Virus record (IMG/VR): IMGVR_UViG_3300025574_000085
Span: 1-61,430 of that record
DNA: 61,430 nt
Strand: one strand, 5' to 3'
Origin: a virus
In this document: in pieces, positions 1 through 6,869 of the stretch
How positions within the stretch are numbered: position 1 is the first letter of the stretch
Layout: every line of letters begins with the position of its first letter
Notes under the pieces: generated by a model
The model's input: the letters and a program-made list of their open reading frames with translations, nothing else
What the model was told of the DNA's origin: nothing
Database searches by the model: none
Made by a program: the position numbers and the translations under genes

Positions 1-372
1 TCAGGACTTGGCCGCGGTGCTGCCGGACGTGCTCGCCGTGCCCGTGCTGGTGCCTGTGCCGGTGGCCGGCTTCGCCGGGCTGGTCTGGCCAGCGGCAGCG
101 GCCTGGCTGCCGCTGGTGTCCTTTGCGGCCTGCTCGGTCTCGTCCGCGGCGTCCTTGCGGGCGCTGGTCGCGATCTCTCCGAGGTCGGCCAGCACCTTCG
201 TGAGGGTGTTCACGCTCGCCTGGCTTACCGGTGCGCCGGTCATGACACCGGTGTTCAGGTCACCGATGGCGGCATGGGCGCTGGCCAGGATGGCGGTCAG
301 GCGGTCGGCGAAGTCGGTTAGGACGGCCATGGGTGAAGCCTTTCCGTAGGTGCCGGTCGACAGTGCGGGCAT
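1..372 (-). CDS. hypothetical protein with Ala/Thr/Ser-rich tail
   Basis: This 123-aa protein has an amphipathic helical first half (about residues 15-75) and a low-complexity tail rich in Ala, Gly, Ser and Thr. The ATG at 372 is preceded by GGAGACC at a good distance; an internal ATG at 330 is the alternative. It is the last gene of the minus-strand early operon, and its stop codon is the first three bases of the window. I do not recognise a family. Confidence 0.6.
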   Translation of the reverse strand: MPALSTGTYGKASPMAVLTDFADRLTAILASAHAAIGDLNTGVMTGAPVSQASVNTLTKVLADLGEIATSARKDAADETEQAAKDTSGSQAAAAGQTSPAKPATGTGTSTGTASTSGSTAAKS

Positions 373-375
373 GGT

Positions 376-519
376 TCAGGTCTCCGTGGTCAGGTGACGG
401 CTGCACAGGCAGTACGGGTGGCAGTTCTTCTCCACCCATGCGCCGGATTCCCACTGCAGCCAGCTAACGCAGCCGCACGAGTATTCGCGGCGGTTGCATG
501 CCATCCAGCAGAGAGCCAT
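376..519 (-). CDS. Cys-rich microprotein (47 aa)
   Basis: This small protein has seven cysteines, including CGC and CLC clusters and a CHPYC motif, so it probably binds zinc. It lies 3 bp from the gene at 1-372 and 3 bp from the membrane protein upstream, in the same packed operon. No family is recognised. Small Cys-pair proteins like this recur across this genome. Confidence 0.55.
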   Translation of the reverse strand: MALCWMACNRREYSCGCVSWLQWESGAWVEKNCHPYCLCSRHLTTET

Positions 520-522
520 GGC

Positions 523-693
523 TCACACGCCGCTGCGGTAGGTGCGGCCGCCGCGGTTCCAGCCCCACGCGACCTCGGCGGCGACGAGGGCCCCGCCGAT
601 GATGATCAGCCAGATGATCGCGGCCGGGTACTTGCCCGTGAGCTGCAGGATGGCCGCGATCACATAGAGGACAAAGCCGAGGATGGCGAGCAT
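523..693 (-). CDS. small membrane protein (56 aa)
   Basis: Two hydrophobic stretches (about residues 2-18 and 24-43) suggest a two-pass membrane protein with a short Arg-rich tail. GGAGGGAT stands seven bases before the ATG. It sits in the minus-strand early operon between a Cys-rich microprotein and a hypothetical protein. The function is unknown. Confidence 0.6.
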   Translation of the reverse strand: MLAILGFVLYVIAAILQLTGKYPAAIIWLIIIGGALVAAEVAWGWNRGGRTYRSGV

Positions 694-710
694 GGTTTAT
701 CCCTCCGCGA

Positions 711-938
711 TCAGGTCAGCACTTCGCTGTCGTAGTGCTGGGCCGCGATCATCCTCCGGCCGTCCGCGTTCCTGCGGGTGACCTGGATGTTTCGGTCCTG
801 GGCCGTGGCACCGCCAGAGATCTGGAGGGGAGCGCCTTCGTGGCCCGTAATCTCATGCGCGCCGTCGGGGATGTCGCCGTAGCTGCCGCTGATCTCCAGC
901 TTGCCGCCCTGGCTCTTTACGGTGATTCCGTACGTCAT
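711..938 (-). CDS. hypothetical protein (75 aa)
   Basis: The 75-aa protein is beta-rich and charged. I chose the ATG at 938 because GGAGGC lies six bases before it; a GTG at 944 would overlap that ribosome site. It is in the same direction as its neighbours. No motif or family is recognised. Confidence 0.6.
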   Translation of the reverse strand: MTYGITVKSQGGKLEISGSYGDIPDGAHEITGHEGAPLQISGGATAQDRNIQVTRRNADGRRMIAAQHYDSEVLT

Positions 939-969
939 GCTCACGCCTCCGCGATCAGGTCAGGGTCTT

Positions 970-1803
970 TCACCAGAGCGGGACTTCAATCGCGCTGGGG
1001 TGGATGTAGACGAGATCCCAGCCGCCGTCAGCGGCTGCTTCGGTCTCGGCGTCCGCGTCGGGGACACGTTCCCAGCCATGGCCGGTGAGACGGTACCAGC
1101 CGCTCTCGCGGGGAAGCTCACGGTCAGCCATGGCTCGTTTCCGGAGATGCGTCGCGTGCCCAAAGAGTAACTCAATTCCGCTGGGTGCGGCGGCAGGCGC
1201 GAGGAACGGCACCAGCGCGCCATGGAGTTCCATGGCTTCCTCCAGATTGACTGCGATGCGGCGAAGCCGCTCCGGGTCGTCGCGTGCATACCCGATGATG
1301 ATGTTGCATCGGGTGCAGGCAATCCCCCGGCGGCACGCTGGGCACGACTTCTTGCGCCCGCAGCAATCATGCCGATGATCCATGACGGCCTTGCTGTTCC
1401 CGTTGGGGCCTTCCATCCGCAGCTCATCACCACAGAGGTAGCAGCATCCTTGCTGCGCTTCCCACATCGCATCCCACTCGTCACGTCGCATTCCGTGCCT
1501 GCGGCGCAGTTCGCCATCCCGGTCCTTGCTTTTGTCCCGGATCTCCTTGTTCCGTGCGTTGATCTTCTCGCGGTTCGCGGCGTAACGAGCACGCGCGAGC
1601 CCTCGCGCGTGCTCGGGGTTGGCGGCACGCCGGGCACGTACCTGAGCGTTTACCTTGTCCGCATTGGCGGCGCGGTAGGCCCGCTGCCATTCCATGATCT
1701 CTTCGGAGTGTCTCGTGTAGCGGCGCCGCGCTGCCGCACGCCGCTTCTCCGCCTGCTCCGGAGTCTCATTTTCTCGCCACCTCGCTCGCGTCATAGGCAT
1801 CAT
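970..1803 (-). CDS. recombination endonuclease VII-type HNH nuclease
   Basis: This 277-aa protein has an Arg/Ala-rich helical N-terminus (1-100) and then an endonuclease VII zinc-nuclease core. CxxC is at 121-124, the catalytic DHRH at 142-145 and the second CxxC at 163-166, followed by NIIIGYARDDP. Enzymes of this family resolve branched DNA before packaging or act as homing nucleases. Residues 225-277 look like an unrelated small protein fused in frame, with their own ATG at 1131 and GGAAACGAG before it, so that part may also be made alone. The start overlaps the previous stop (TAATG). Confidence 0.8.
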   Translation of the reverse strand: MMPMTRARWRENETPEQAEKRRAAARRRYTRHSEEIMEWQRAYRAANADKVNAQVRARRAANPEHARGLARARYAANREKINARNKEIRDKSKDRDGELRRRHGMRRDEWDAMWEAQQGCCYLCGDELRMEGPNGNSKAVMDHRHDCCGRKKSCPACRRGIACTRCNIIIGYARDDPERLRRIAVNLEEAMELHGALVPFLAPAAAPSGIELLFGHATHLRKRAMADRELPRESGWYRLTGHGWERVPDADAETEAAADGGWDLVYIHPSAIEVPLW

Positions 1804-2012
1804 TATGCCAGCCAGGGGGCCAATGCCGCATGTAGCCGGAGTATCTCAGTCGCGTCGTACTCGGGCGCTGGGCGTCCCGCGCGGCCGGTGTAGCGGTGAC
1901 CGGCGGGCATCCAGCCGAGGGCATGGACGATCTGCCGCAGCTGCCGCTCGGACAGGGGCGGGTCCAAAACCTGGCTTGCTTCGGCCAAGGTGAGAGAGAC
2001 CGCCGACGCCAT
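1803..2012 (-). CDS. small helix-turn-helix-like protein (69 aa)
   Basis: The N-terminal part, around LTLAEASQVL and SERQLRQIVHALGW, resembles a helix-turn-helix of the MerR/excisionase size class. The C-terminal half is short and hydrophobic. Its stop overlaps the start of the endonuclease VII gene, so the two are probably co-translated. DNA binding is inferred from pattern only. Confidence 0.6.
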   Translation of the reverse strand: MASAVSLTLAEASQVLDPPLSERQLRQIVHALGWMPAGHRYTGRAGRPAPEYDATEILRLHAALAPWLA

Positions 2013-2052
2013 GATGCTCTATGGTGCACGACACGGCTCATGGTGTGCATGC

Positions 2053-2631
2053 TCATGGCGCCACCAGGCCGTCGTTCCAGCGAATCAGCGGGTCGCCGGT
2101 GAGCCGGGAGACGTCCATCCGCCCGACCGGGTGGTGCCCGTCCGCGTCCCGGCAAGCCCCGTATCTCAGACACGTAACGGTGCCTTCGCGGGGCTGGACG
2201 CGGAGCATCGTGCAGCCGCAGTACGGGCAGGCGACGCCATGGACGCGCCGCCATGGCTCGACCTCGTCCACGGCGGGCAGTTCCTGGATCTGCCGCACAA
2301 GCCGGTCCAGGTGCCGCGCCGTGACGGCGATAGCCGCGCCGCTGACGTTGGCGTGACTGAGGGCCTCGATGGCGGCGATGGCGGCCATGGTGGCGGCGTC
2401 GGAGCCGCCGCGGCGGCGTGCGGGCAGCCCGGCTTCCATGCGCAGGGCCAGCTCCAGGTGGCGGACACCGGCGTGGGCGTCCATCTCCGCGTTGGCGGCG
2501 GCACTATTCCAAGGCGGGCGCGGGCCTGGCTTGCCTTTCCCAGACGAGCCGTCAGCATCCTGCTCAGCTATCAGCGCGGCGGCGACCGGCAGCCAGTTAG
2601 CAAGATCCGCACAGGATTCACTAAGGCTCAT
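2053..2631 (-). CDS. zinc-finger early protein with a replaced 5' end
   Basis: This 192-aa protein has a conserved start (SESCADLANWLPVAAALI), an Ala-rich helical middle, and a C-terminal zinc site (CPYCGC near residue 138, a further Cys pair after it). Its first 30 residues match the start of the ORF at 3401, but nearly every synonymous codon differs (GAA for GAG, TGT for TGC, GAT for GAC). The ATG overlaps the stop of the HNH gene (ATGA). The simplest reading is a host gene whose 5' end was replaced when the HNH gene moved in. Its own function is unknown. Confidence 0.65.
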   Translation of the reverse strand: MSLSESCADLANWLPVAAALIAEQDADGSSGKGKPGPRPPWNSAAANAEMDAHAGVRHLELALRMEAGLPARRRGGSDAATMAAIAAIEALSHANVSGAAIAVTARHLDRLVRQIQELPAVDEVEPWRRVHGVACPYCGCTMLRVQPREGTVTCLRYGACRDADGHHPVGRMDVSRLTGDPLIRWNDGLVAP

Positions 2632-3179
2632 GGCTGCCGCCACGTCAAGCCTGCTAGCGCAACGCTCATGGTCGAAGCGTCCACTTGATGCTCTCGCGCC
2701 AGAGCGGCGATGGTTGCGCCCGCCGCTCGGCGGAGTCGGCATTCCGCGACGATGGCCCATGACAGCTTGGCGTTGCCATTGACATCGCCGGACGGGGAGA
2801 AGTGCGTCACAGTGCCGTCGCGAACCTTGTCTGCCGAGTTCTCGGCGGGCGTGCCGTAAGACAGGTTGACGGCGCGATTGTCCAGCTTCCCGCTGGGACC
2901 GTGGCGAACCTGCTGGCCCGGCGGACATGGCCTAATGAACGCGGCAGCAACGAGCCCGTGCACGCTGACCGTGAGGTGGTCCCCTGAGCGGCTGAGGGTG
3001 ACCGCGAGGTAACGGCGGCGAATGCGCGGAGCCAGGATTCTGCCCTCGCGCCTGGTGCGGCCATGGGGCCCGTTCCTGATCTCGCGGGGCAGGCTCCGCA
3101 CCCGGCCAAGGTCGCTGACCTCGTACAGGCCTTCGAACCCGGCAATTGGCCGCCAGGTCTCGTCGGTAGCATCGTTCAT
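2628..3179 (-). CDS. NUMOD4-HNH homing endonuclease
   Basis: The 183-aa protein begins with a NUMOD4 motif (WRPIAGFEGLYEVSDLGRVR), followed by a beta-rich region and an HNH core (VHGLVAAAFI, then a region ending LDNRAVNLSYGT). A short C-terminal helix-turn-helix (ATIAALAREHQVDASTMS) probably contacts DNA. The ATG at 3179 has GAGGTG five bases before it. Upstream the frame stays open to 3401, but that part is the displaced N-terminus of the neighbouring gene. This is a free-standing mobile gene in the early operon. Confidence 0.82.
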   Translation of the reverse strand: MNDATDETWRPIAGFEGLYEVSDLGRVRSLPREIRNGPHGRTRREGRILAPRIRRRYLAVTLSRSGDHLTVSVHGLVAAAFIRPCPPGQQVRHGPSGKLDNRAVNLSYGTPAENSADKVRDGTVTHFSPSGDVNGNAKLSWAIVAECRLRRAAGATIAALAREHQVDASTMSVALAGLTWRQP

Positions 3180-3401
3180 GTCGCACCTCACAGCAGGTGT
3201 GGCCACGCCCCGGGGCCGGTTGCACGGTCGCCGGGGCCTACCCGTAAATTCTATCGTTTTCACGCCGCTACCAGGTCGTCTTGCCACAGCCGCGCGCCGT
3301 TCCACGGTGGTGCCGTCGGCGTCGGGCTCGGTGATGAGGGCGGCGGCGATGGGCAGCCACGCGGCGATAGCCGCGCACGACTCAGCCAGGTCAGCGGTCA
3401 T
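3180..3401 (-). pseudogene. displaced 5' fragment of the gene at 2053-2631
   Basis: From the ATG at 3401 the frame encodes AESCAAIAAWLPIAAALI and about 20 more residues. These are clearly homologous to the start of the downstream gene, then run in frame into the HNH endonuclease. The fragment uses the high-GC codons typical of the genome. It may still be translated as a short leader or an HNH fusion (257 aa). I read it as the old 5' end left behind by the insertion. Confidence 0.6.
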
Positions 3402-3589
3402 GGTGCCTCAGCGCGGATGCCATGGCGCTCCAGTGCCGTCTCGTACAGCGTCGTGAATTCGGTTGGGTGCTCGCGGGCGAGCGCTTCAAGGGCCTCCCGA
3501 CGCGCCCTGCTGCGCCGTCGATTGCGCTCGACGTACTCGGGGTGTGCGGCGCGGTAGGTGCGCTCGGCCTCGACGTTGCGTGGGCTCAT
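3398..3589 (-). CDS. small charged helical protein (63 aa)
   Basis: This Arg/Glu-rich protein (RTYRAAHPEYVERNRRRSRA and on) looks fully helical. Its first part recalls the repeated arginine-rich N-terminal segment of the endonuclease VII gene at 970-1803. ATGA overlap with the upstream stop fixes the start at 3589. The function is unknown. Confidence 0.6.
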   Translation of the reverse strand: MSPRNVEAERTYRAAHPEYVERNRRRSRARREALEALAREHPTEFTTLYETALERHGIRAEAP

Positions 3590-3771
3590 GAGGCCGCCCG
3601 GTAGGCGCGGTAGCTGGTGGTCTTCGCGGTGGATTCGCTGGTCAGGTGCCAGAAGCCGCCGTCGCACCGGTAGGCCCGCAGCTTGCCGCGGGTCCGCCGG
3701 AACCGTCGCGCCTCCTGCCGGGCGTGCTTGCGGGTCAGGAACCGGATCTTCCCGCACGCGCATTCAGCCAT
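3586..3771 (-). CDS. small basic zinc-finger-like protein (61 aa)
   Basis: The protein starts MAECACGKIRF and has a third Cys in YRCDGGFWHLT, a common layout in actinophage microproteins. GAGGGA lies before the ATG at 3771. Its stop overlaps the next start. Nucleic-acid binding is plausible from the basic Arg/Lys content but is not shown. Confidence 0.6.
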   Translation of the reverse strand: MAECACGKIRFLTRKHARQEARRFRRTRGKLRAYRCDGGFWHLTSESTAKTTSYRAYRAAS

Positions 3772-4000
3772 GGCCGTCCCTCGGGTCCACGGGGGCGCCG
3801 GTGGCGTCAATCACCATCACCGGCGTGGTTGCTGGGTCTCGCCCGGACAGGATCAGCAGGCAGTCGAAGCACACGCCCTCATCCGGGCCAGGATTGCTGG
3901 CACCCACGCCGTAGTAGTCATCCAGCGGCGTGCACTGGTAGGTGCGCTTGCAGCGCTGGCAGGTCACTTGCTGCCATTGGATCGCCTCGTTCAGGTCCAT
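3764..4000 (-). CDS. zinc-ribbon protein (78 aa)
   Basis: CQRC near residue 14 and CFDC near residue 44 form a two-knuckle zinc ribbon. The C-terminus is Pro/Asp-rich. The gene overlaps both neighbours by a few bases within the packed operon. No specific family is assigned. Confidence 0.65.
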   Translation of the reverse strand: MDLNEAIQWQQVTCQRCKRTYQCTPLDDYYGVGASNPGPDEGVCFDCLLILSGRDPATTPVMVIDATGAPVDPRDGHG

Positions 4001-4134
4001 GGCGTGTCCTTGAGGCGTGCCTTGCGGCGCCGGTCGCGCTTCGTCTTGGCGTTGCGAGCCTCCGCCTCGCGGCGCTTGACGACCCGGAGGTCTCGCGCCG
4101 CGCCTTTCCGCTGCGGCCCGTGCCAGGCGCTCAT
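3991..4134 (-). CDS. Lys/Arg-rich microprotein (47 aa)
   Basis: The sequence is strongly basic (RREAEARNAKTKRDRRRKAR) and likely helical, so it may bind nucleic acid. The start at 4134 forms an ATGA overlap with the upstream membrane-protein gene. No family is recognised. Confidence 0.5.
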   Translation of the reverse strand: MSAWHGPQRKGAARDLRVVKRREAEARNAKTKRDRRRKARLKDTPWT

Positions 4135-4343
4135 GGGCGCCACGTCACGTACATGTTGCGCGGGGAATGCGTGCACTCCCAGCAGATCGACGCCCCCATA
4201 GCAATCGCCCACGGGACGCAACCAGCCATTCCCCAGAAAGAGCCGGTCGCCAGGAGGATTGGCCAGGACACGGCGTGGGCCAGGATGAGCGTTATCCACA
4301 TCCATTTGAGCCATGGATTTCTGAGGCCGCATCCAGTACGCAT
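4131..4343 (-). CDS. small membrane protein (70 aa)
   Basis: Two hydrophobic segments (about residues 12-31 and 35-52) are followed by CWECTHSPRN, suggesting a two-pass protein with a Cys pair. GAGTGG precedes the ATG at 4343. The function is unknown. Confidence 0.55.
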   Translation of the reverse strand: MRTGCGLRNPWLKWMWITLILAHAVSWPILLATGSFWGMAGCVPWAIAMGASICWECTHSPRNMYVTWRP

Positions 4344-4348
4344 CCGCG

Positions 4349-4795
4349 TCACCACTCGCTGCCCATGGTCGCGCTCAGCAGCGCCGGCAGCGAGGCGGGG
4401 ACGGGACCTGGCTCCCATTTCGGCGGGCAGTCCCAGACCATCGTGGCGGCCTTGCGGACGAGGACGCGGGTGGGGTGCCTGCGGGGCAGCCGCCGCTTCT
4501 CCCGACGGGCGGTGTCGGCCTCGTCGAGCTGGCACAGGCGGCCACGGTCGCCTAGGTAGCCGACCTCGGCTTCGAGGAGGACGAGGGTCTTCTGCACCTG
4601 CCGCGTGCCCGGTGCGGCCTGTACCGGCGCCGGGAGCGCGGGTGGCGGTGAGGGGGTGGTGAGGTCGTGGCGGGGCCGCGGCGGGTTCTTCAGGAGGGTG
4701 ATCTCTGACCGGGTGAACGGGTGTGTGATGTCCCGCCGGACCGGGGCTTCGATGGCGAGGCGGTCGGCGTGCTGGCCGCGGTGGAAGAGGCTCAT
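4349..4795 (-). CDS. hypothetical protein (148 aa)
   Basis: I chose the ATG at 4795, which overlaps the previous stop as ATGA. The N-terminus reads MSLFHRGQHADRLAIEAPV and the middle is Pro-rich. A short charged segment then leads to a C-terminus with WDCPPKWEPG. No domain is recognised. Confidence 0.55.
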   Translation of the reverse strand: MSLFHRGQHADRLAIEAPVRRDITHPFTRSEITLLKNPPRPRHDLTTPSPPPALPAPVQAAPGTRQVQKTLVLLEAEVGYLGDRGRLCQLDEADTARREKRRLPRRHPTRVLVRKAATMVWDCPPKWEPGPVPASLPALLSATMGSEW

Positions 4796-5205
4796 GCGTG
4801 CCTCCCGGACCATGCCATCACCATGCGTGACCAGTCCGGATACCACTCGATCGCTGGCAGCGTGTGGAAAACGTTCTCGCGCGGGCCAACGATCACCAGG
4901 CGCTTGCCGAGCCCGAGCGCCAGCCCGAACTCGACGTGACGCCCGCCTTTCCCGCCGCCGCCCGCCGAGGTGAACGAGATCACCGTGTCGGCGGCTTCGA
5001 GGTCTTCGAGGTCGACGCGGGCGTACTTCGCGCACTCGTCCGGCTGGGCGTTCAGCTTCTCAGCGACGAACGACTCCAGCAGGTTCCCGCCGTGCTGATC
5101 GATCCAGCGGGAGGTGACCTCGTGGCCGAGCGCCTGGAGGACGTCGCGGACGCCCCGCATCTCGTCGTTCCGGCTGTAGCGGGCGGCTAGGTAGATCTTG
5201 CTCAT
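4792..5205 (-). CDS. nucleoside 2-deoxyribosyltransferase-like protein
   Basis: The 137-aa protein starts MSKIYLAARYSRNDEM, the typical first strand and loop of this fold. It has the E92 motif GRHVEFGLALGLGK, where the Glu is the expected nucleophile. Known enzymes exchange or cleave the base-deoxyribose bond. In phages such proteins may recycle nucleotides or sense nucleotide signals. AGGAG stands before the ATG at 5205. The fold assignment is good; the substrate cannot be told. Confidence 0.75.
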   Translation of the reverse strand: MSKIYLAARYSRNDEMRGVRDVLQALGHEVTSRWIDQHGGNLLESFVAEKLNAQPDECAKYARVDLEDLEAADTVISFTSAGGGGKGGRHVEFGLALGLGKRLVIVGPRENVFHTLPAIEWYPDWSRMVMAWSGRHA

Positions 5206-5492
5206 GCGGTTCTCCTGGTGTCGCGGATGGGTTCGTGGCTGCCGCATGGCCCGTGGTCCCAGACATGGATCAGGGCCAGGCAGCGACGGCAATGGCGGTA
5301 CTGGGGCAGGGATTTGGCGGCGAGGGGATGGCAGGCGAGGCACCGCTGCGGCCCGTCCGGGGTATCCATTTGCCGGGTGCCTTTCTGGCACTGGCCGCAC
5401 CATTCCGGGGCTGCGCCTTTGAATTTGCCGTTGTCGGCATCCAATTCAAATCGCCCTTTCGTCTCGCTTGTGGATAACCTCGCGCGTTCCAC
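5202..5492 (-). CDS. zinc-binding protein (about 96 aa)
   Basis: Three Cys pairs (CGQC, CLAC, CRRC) followed by a Cys-Gly-Ser-His end suggest two zinc sites. The start is uncertain: a GTG at 5492 lacks a clear ribosome site. A perfect DnaA box (5469-5477) lies inside its first codons. It is the first gene after the repeat-rich control region. Confidence 0.55.
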   Translation of the reverse strand: MERARLSTSETKGRFELDADNGKFKGAAPEWCGQCQKGTRQMDTPDGPQRCLACHPLAAKSLPQYRHCRRCLALIHVWDHGPCGSHEPIRDTRRTA

Positions 5493-5693
5493 CGGTACCG
5501 GTGAGGTCAGGTGCTTCAGGGGGTTGGCTTGGTGTCTTGGTTAAGTTCTTAAGGTCCTGCTCTTAGGTGGGGTGAACTGAGTTCACATGATCCGGGCTAT
5601 CAGGTGAACTCAGTTCACGTGTTCCTGTCGCTCAGATCATGTGAACTACGATCAGGTGATCTGAGTTCACGTGTTCAAGGTGGGTTATCCACA
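5469..5693. promoter_or_regulatory. candidate replication origin/control region
   Basis: Two perfect DnaA boxes (TTATCCACA) face each other at 5469-5477 and 5685-5693. Between them lie two 15-bp palindromes of the form GTGAACTNAGTTCAC and further half sites. There is also a short AT-rich stretch around 5540-5555 (TTAAGTTCTTAA). The region lies beside a winged-helix gene at 5675-6070. This layout fits an origin with iterons next to an initiator gene, or a repressor-bound promoter for the downstream early genes. Confidence 0.5.
5572..5676. repeat. GTGAACTNAGTTCAC palindrome cluster
   Basis: Perfect palindromes with one central base lie at 5572-5586 and 5604-5618. Half sites GTGAACT (5641-5647) and AGTTCAC (5664-5670) flank GATCAGGTGATC. 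AGTTCACGTGTTC also occurs twice in direct order (5612-5624 and 5664-5676). Such spacing suggests several dimers of one DNA-binding protein. Confidence 0.75.
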
Positions 5694-6070
5694 GGCTGTG
5701 ACGGCACCCGGTAGGCCGGGTCAAGCATCGGCACCCGGTCAAGAATGTCCTTCGGAATTGTCAGCCGGTACACGTCAGACATTGCCCGCCGCCCCTGTTT
5801 GCTGCCTTCGCAATAGCGCCACATAAGCTCCCATTCGCGTATCTGCGCCAGCGCGTTTATAACCGCTCGCGTGCTCATCTCGCCGCATATCGCGCTGAGG
5901 ACGACATTGCCCGGGTGGATATTCGCGCCGTCGTTGTAGTCGGCAAAATAGGCTGCCATCGCGCCGACGAGCTTCACCGACTGGGCCGCGCGGACCCGGA
6001 CCCACACGCGCATCCATTCGTGGGGGCCGACCGCCATCAGTCCCTCGGGCGGCTCGGGCGGCTTGGTCAC
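5675..6070 (-). CDS. winged-helix replication-initiator-like protein
   Basis: This 131-aa protein has a helical start, then AMAAYFADYNDGANIHPG and SAICGEMSTRAVINALAQI. This is the usual pattern of winged-helix domains (HTH_36 type) in phage and plasmid replication or regulator proteins. The C-terminus ends SQPVDNPP, whose codons contain a DnaA box. A GTG start at 6070 follows the upstream stop directly. Its position beside the palindrome cluster suggests it binds there; that is inference. Confidence 0.6.
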   Translation of the reverse strand: MTKPPEPPEGLMAVGPHEWMRVWVRVRAAQSVKLVGAMAAYFADYNDGANIHPGNVVLSAICGEMSTRAVINALAQIREWELMWRYCEGSKQGRRAMSDVYRLTIPKDILDRVPMLDPAYRVPSQPVDNPP

Positions 6071-6313
6071 TCACGTTGTCCTGTTCTCCGGTTCGGCATG
6101 GATGGATGGGCCTGCGGTGGTGCGGGCCGCGCCTAACGGGCTCACCGCCCGTACGTCCGCGCCCCACGTCCCACGCGGCCCCAGCACCGGAATCCGCCGC
6201 CACACACTGGCCTCATGGGATGCCTCCCACCAGAACATCAGCGAGGCGCTTGAGAGCATCTGCCGCCCGTCCGGCGCGGTCAGCACGACCACCCACACCC
6301 GCCCGGCGCTCAC
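6071..6313 (-). CDS. hypothetical protein (80 aa)
   Basis: I place the start at the GTG at 6313, which overlaps the upstream stop (GTGA), as is usual in this operon. The protein has VWVVVLTAPDGRQM near its start and a Thr-rich end. No family is recognised. Confidence 0.5.
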   Translation of the reverse strand: MSAGRVWVVVLTAPDGRQMLSSASLMFWWEASHEASVWRRIPVLGPRGTWGADVRAVSPLGAARTTAGPSIHAEPENRTT

Positions 6314-6531
6314 GGCGCGGCCGCCTGGATCGGTGAGCCGCGCTCCTCGGCGCACACTGAGCATTCGGGAATCCGGAGCCATGTCGTGTTGTCGAGGATG
6401 TCGTGACCGGGGCCGACGACGTGTTCCAGGTAGAGGTCGCCGAACCTAATCCAGCGCGAGCAGGAGACGTAAGCACTGCTGCAGCGCCGCTCCTTCCGAG
6501 CACGGCGCACGGTCGTCCGCTCAACCGCCAT
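6310..6531 (-). CDS. Cys-containing hypothetical protein (73 aa)
   Basis: A basic start (RRARKERRCSS) is followed by GDLYLEHVVGPGHDIL and a CSVCAEE site, a pattern I associate with small zinc-binding actinophage proteins. The ATG at 6531 lies within the end of the upstream gene. The function is unknown. Confidence 0.6.
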   Translation of the reverse strand: MAVERTTVRRARKERRCSSAYVSCSRWIRFGDLYLEHVVGPGHDILDNTTWLRIPECSVCAEERGSPIQAAAP

Positions 6532-6754
6532 CACTCACCCCCGCGTGCTCGATCGCCCACGCCTCGGCTTGCCGCTCAGCCTCGAAGTAGCCCCTGATGA
6601 AGGCGTCCCGCTCGTCCAGGCCGAGGATTGCCGTGGAGCGTCCCACGGTGACCAGGACGGCGTCGCAGTCGGCCCGCAGCCGGACCTTCAGGCCCATCGC
6701 GTCGAGCAGCTCACCGGCGTCCTGGAGGCCGCCCGGCGGCCTGCCGCTAGGCAT
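6521..6754 (-). CDS. hypothetical protein (77 aa)
   Basis: GGAGGG precedes the ATG at 6754. The protein reads ELLDAMGLKVRLRADCDAVL and ends with a helical Glu/Ala-rich segment. It is translationally packed with genes on both sides. No domain is recognised. Confidence 0.6.
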   Translation of the reverse strand: MPSGRPPGGLQDAGELLDAMGLKVRLRADCDAVLVTVGRSTAILGLDERDAFIRGYFEAERQAEAWAIEHAGVSDGG

Positions 6755-6869
6755 CGGCGCCCTCCGGCTTCTCGCCGCTCTCTGCCCTGTATGACGGGTC
6801 GGTCCGGTCGAACCATTCCTGCGCGGTCTCGGTGCCGTTCCACTGGTATTCCAGGTCGGCGTCAGCCAT
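6747..6869 (-). CDS. acidic microprotein (40 aa)
   Basis: This short frame starts at 6869, inside the last codons of the recombination-type gene, and ends with TAG at 6747-6749, overlapping the next ATG. The product (MADADLEYQWNGTETAQEWF and 20 more residues) is acidic. Its tight overlaps with both neighbours support it. Confidence 0.45.
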   Translation of the reverse strand: MADADLEYQWNGTETAQEWFDRTDPSYRAESGEKPEGADA

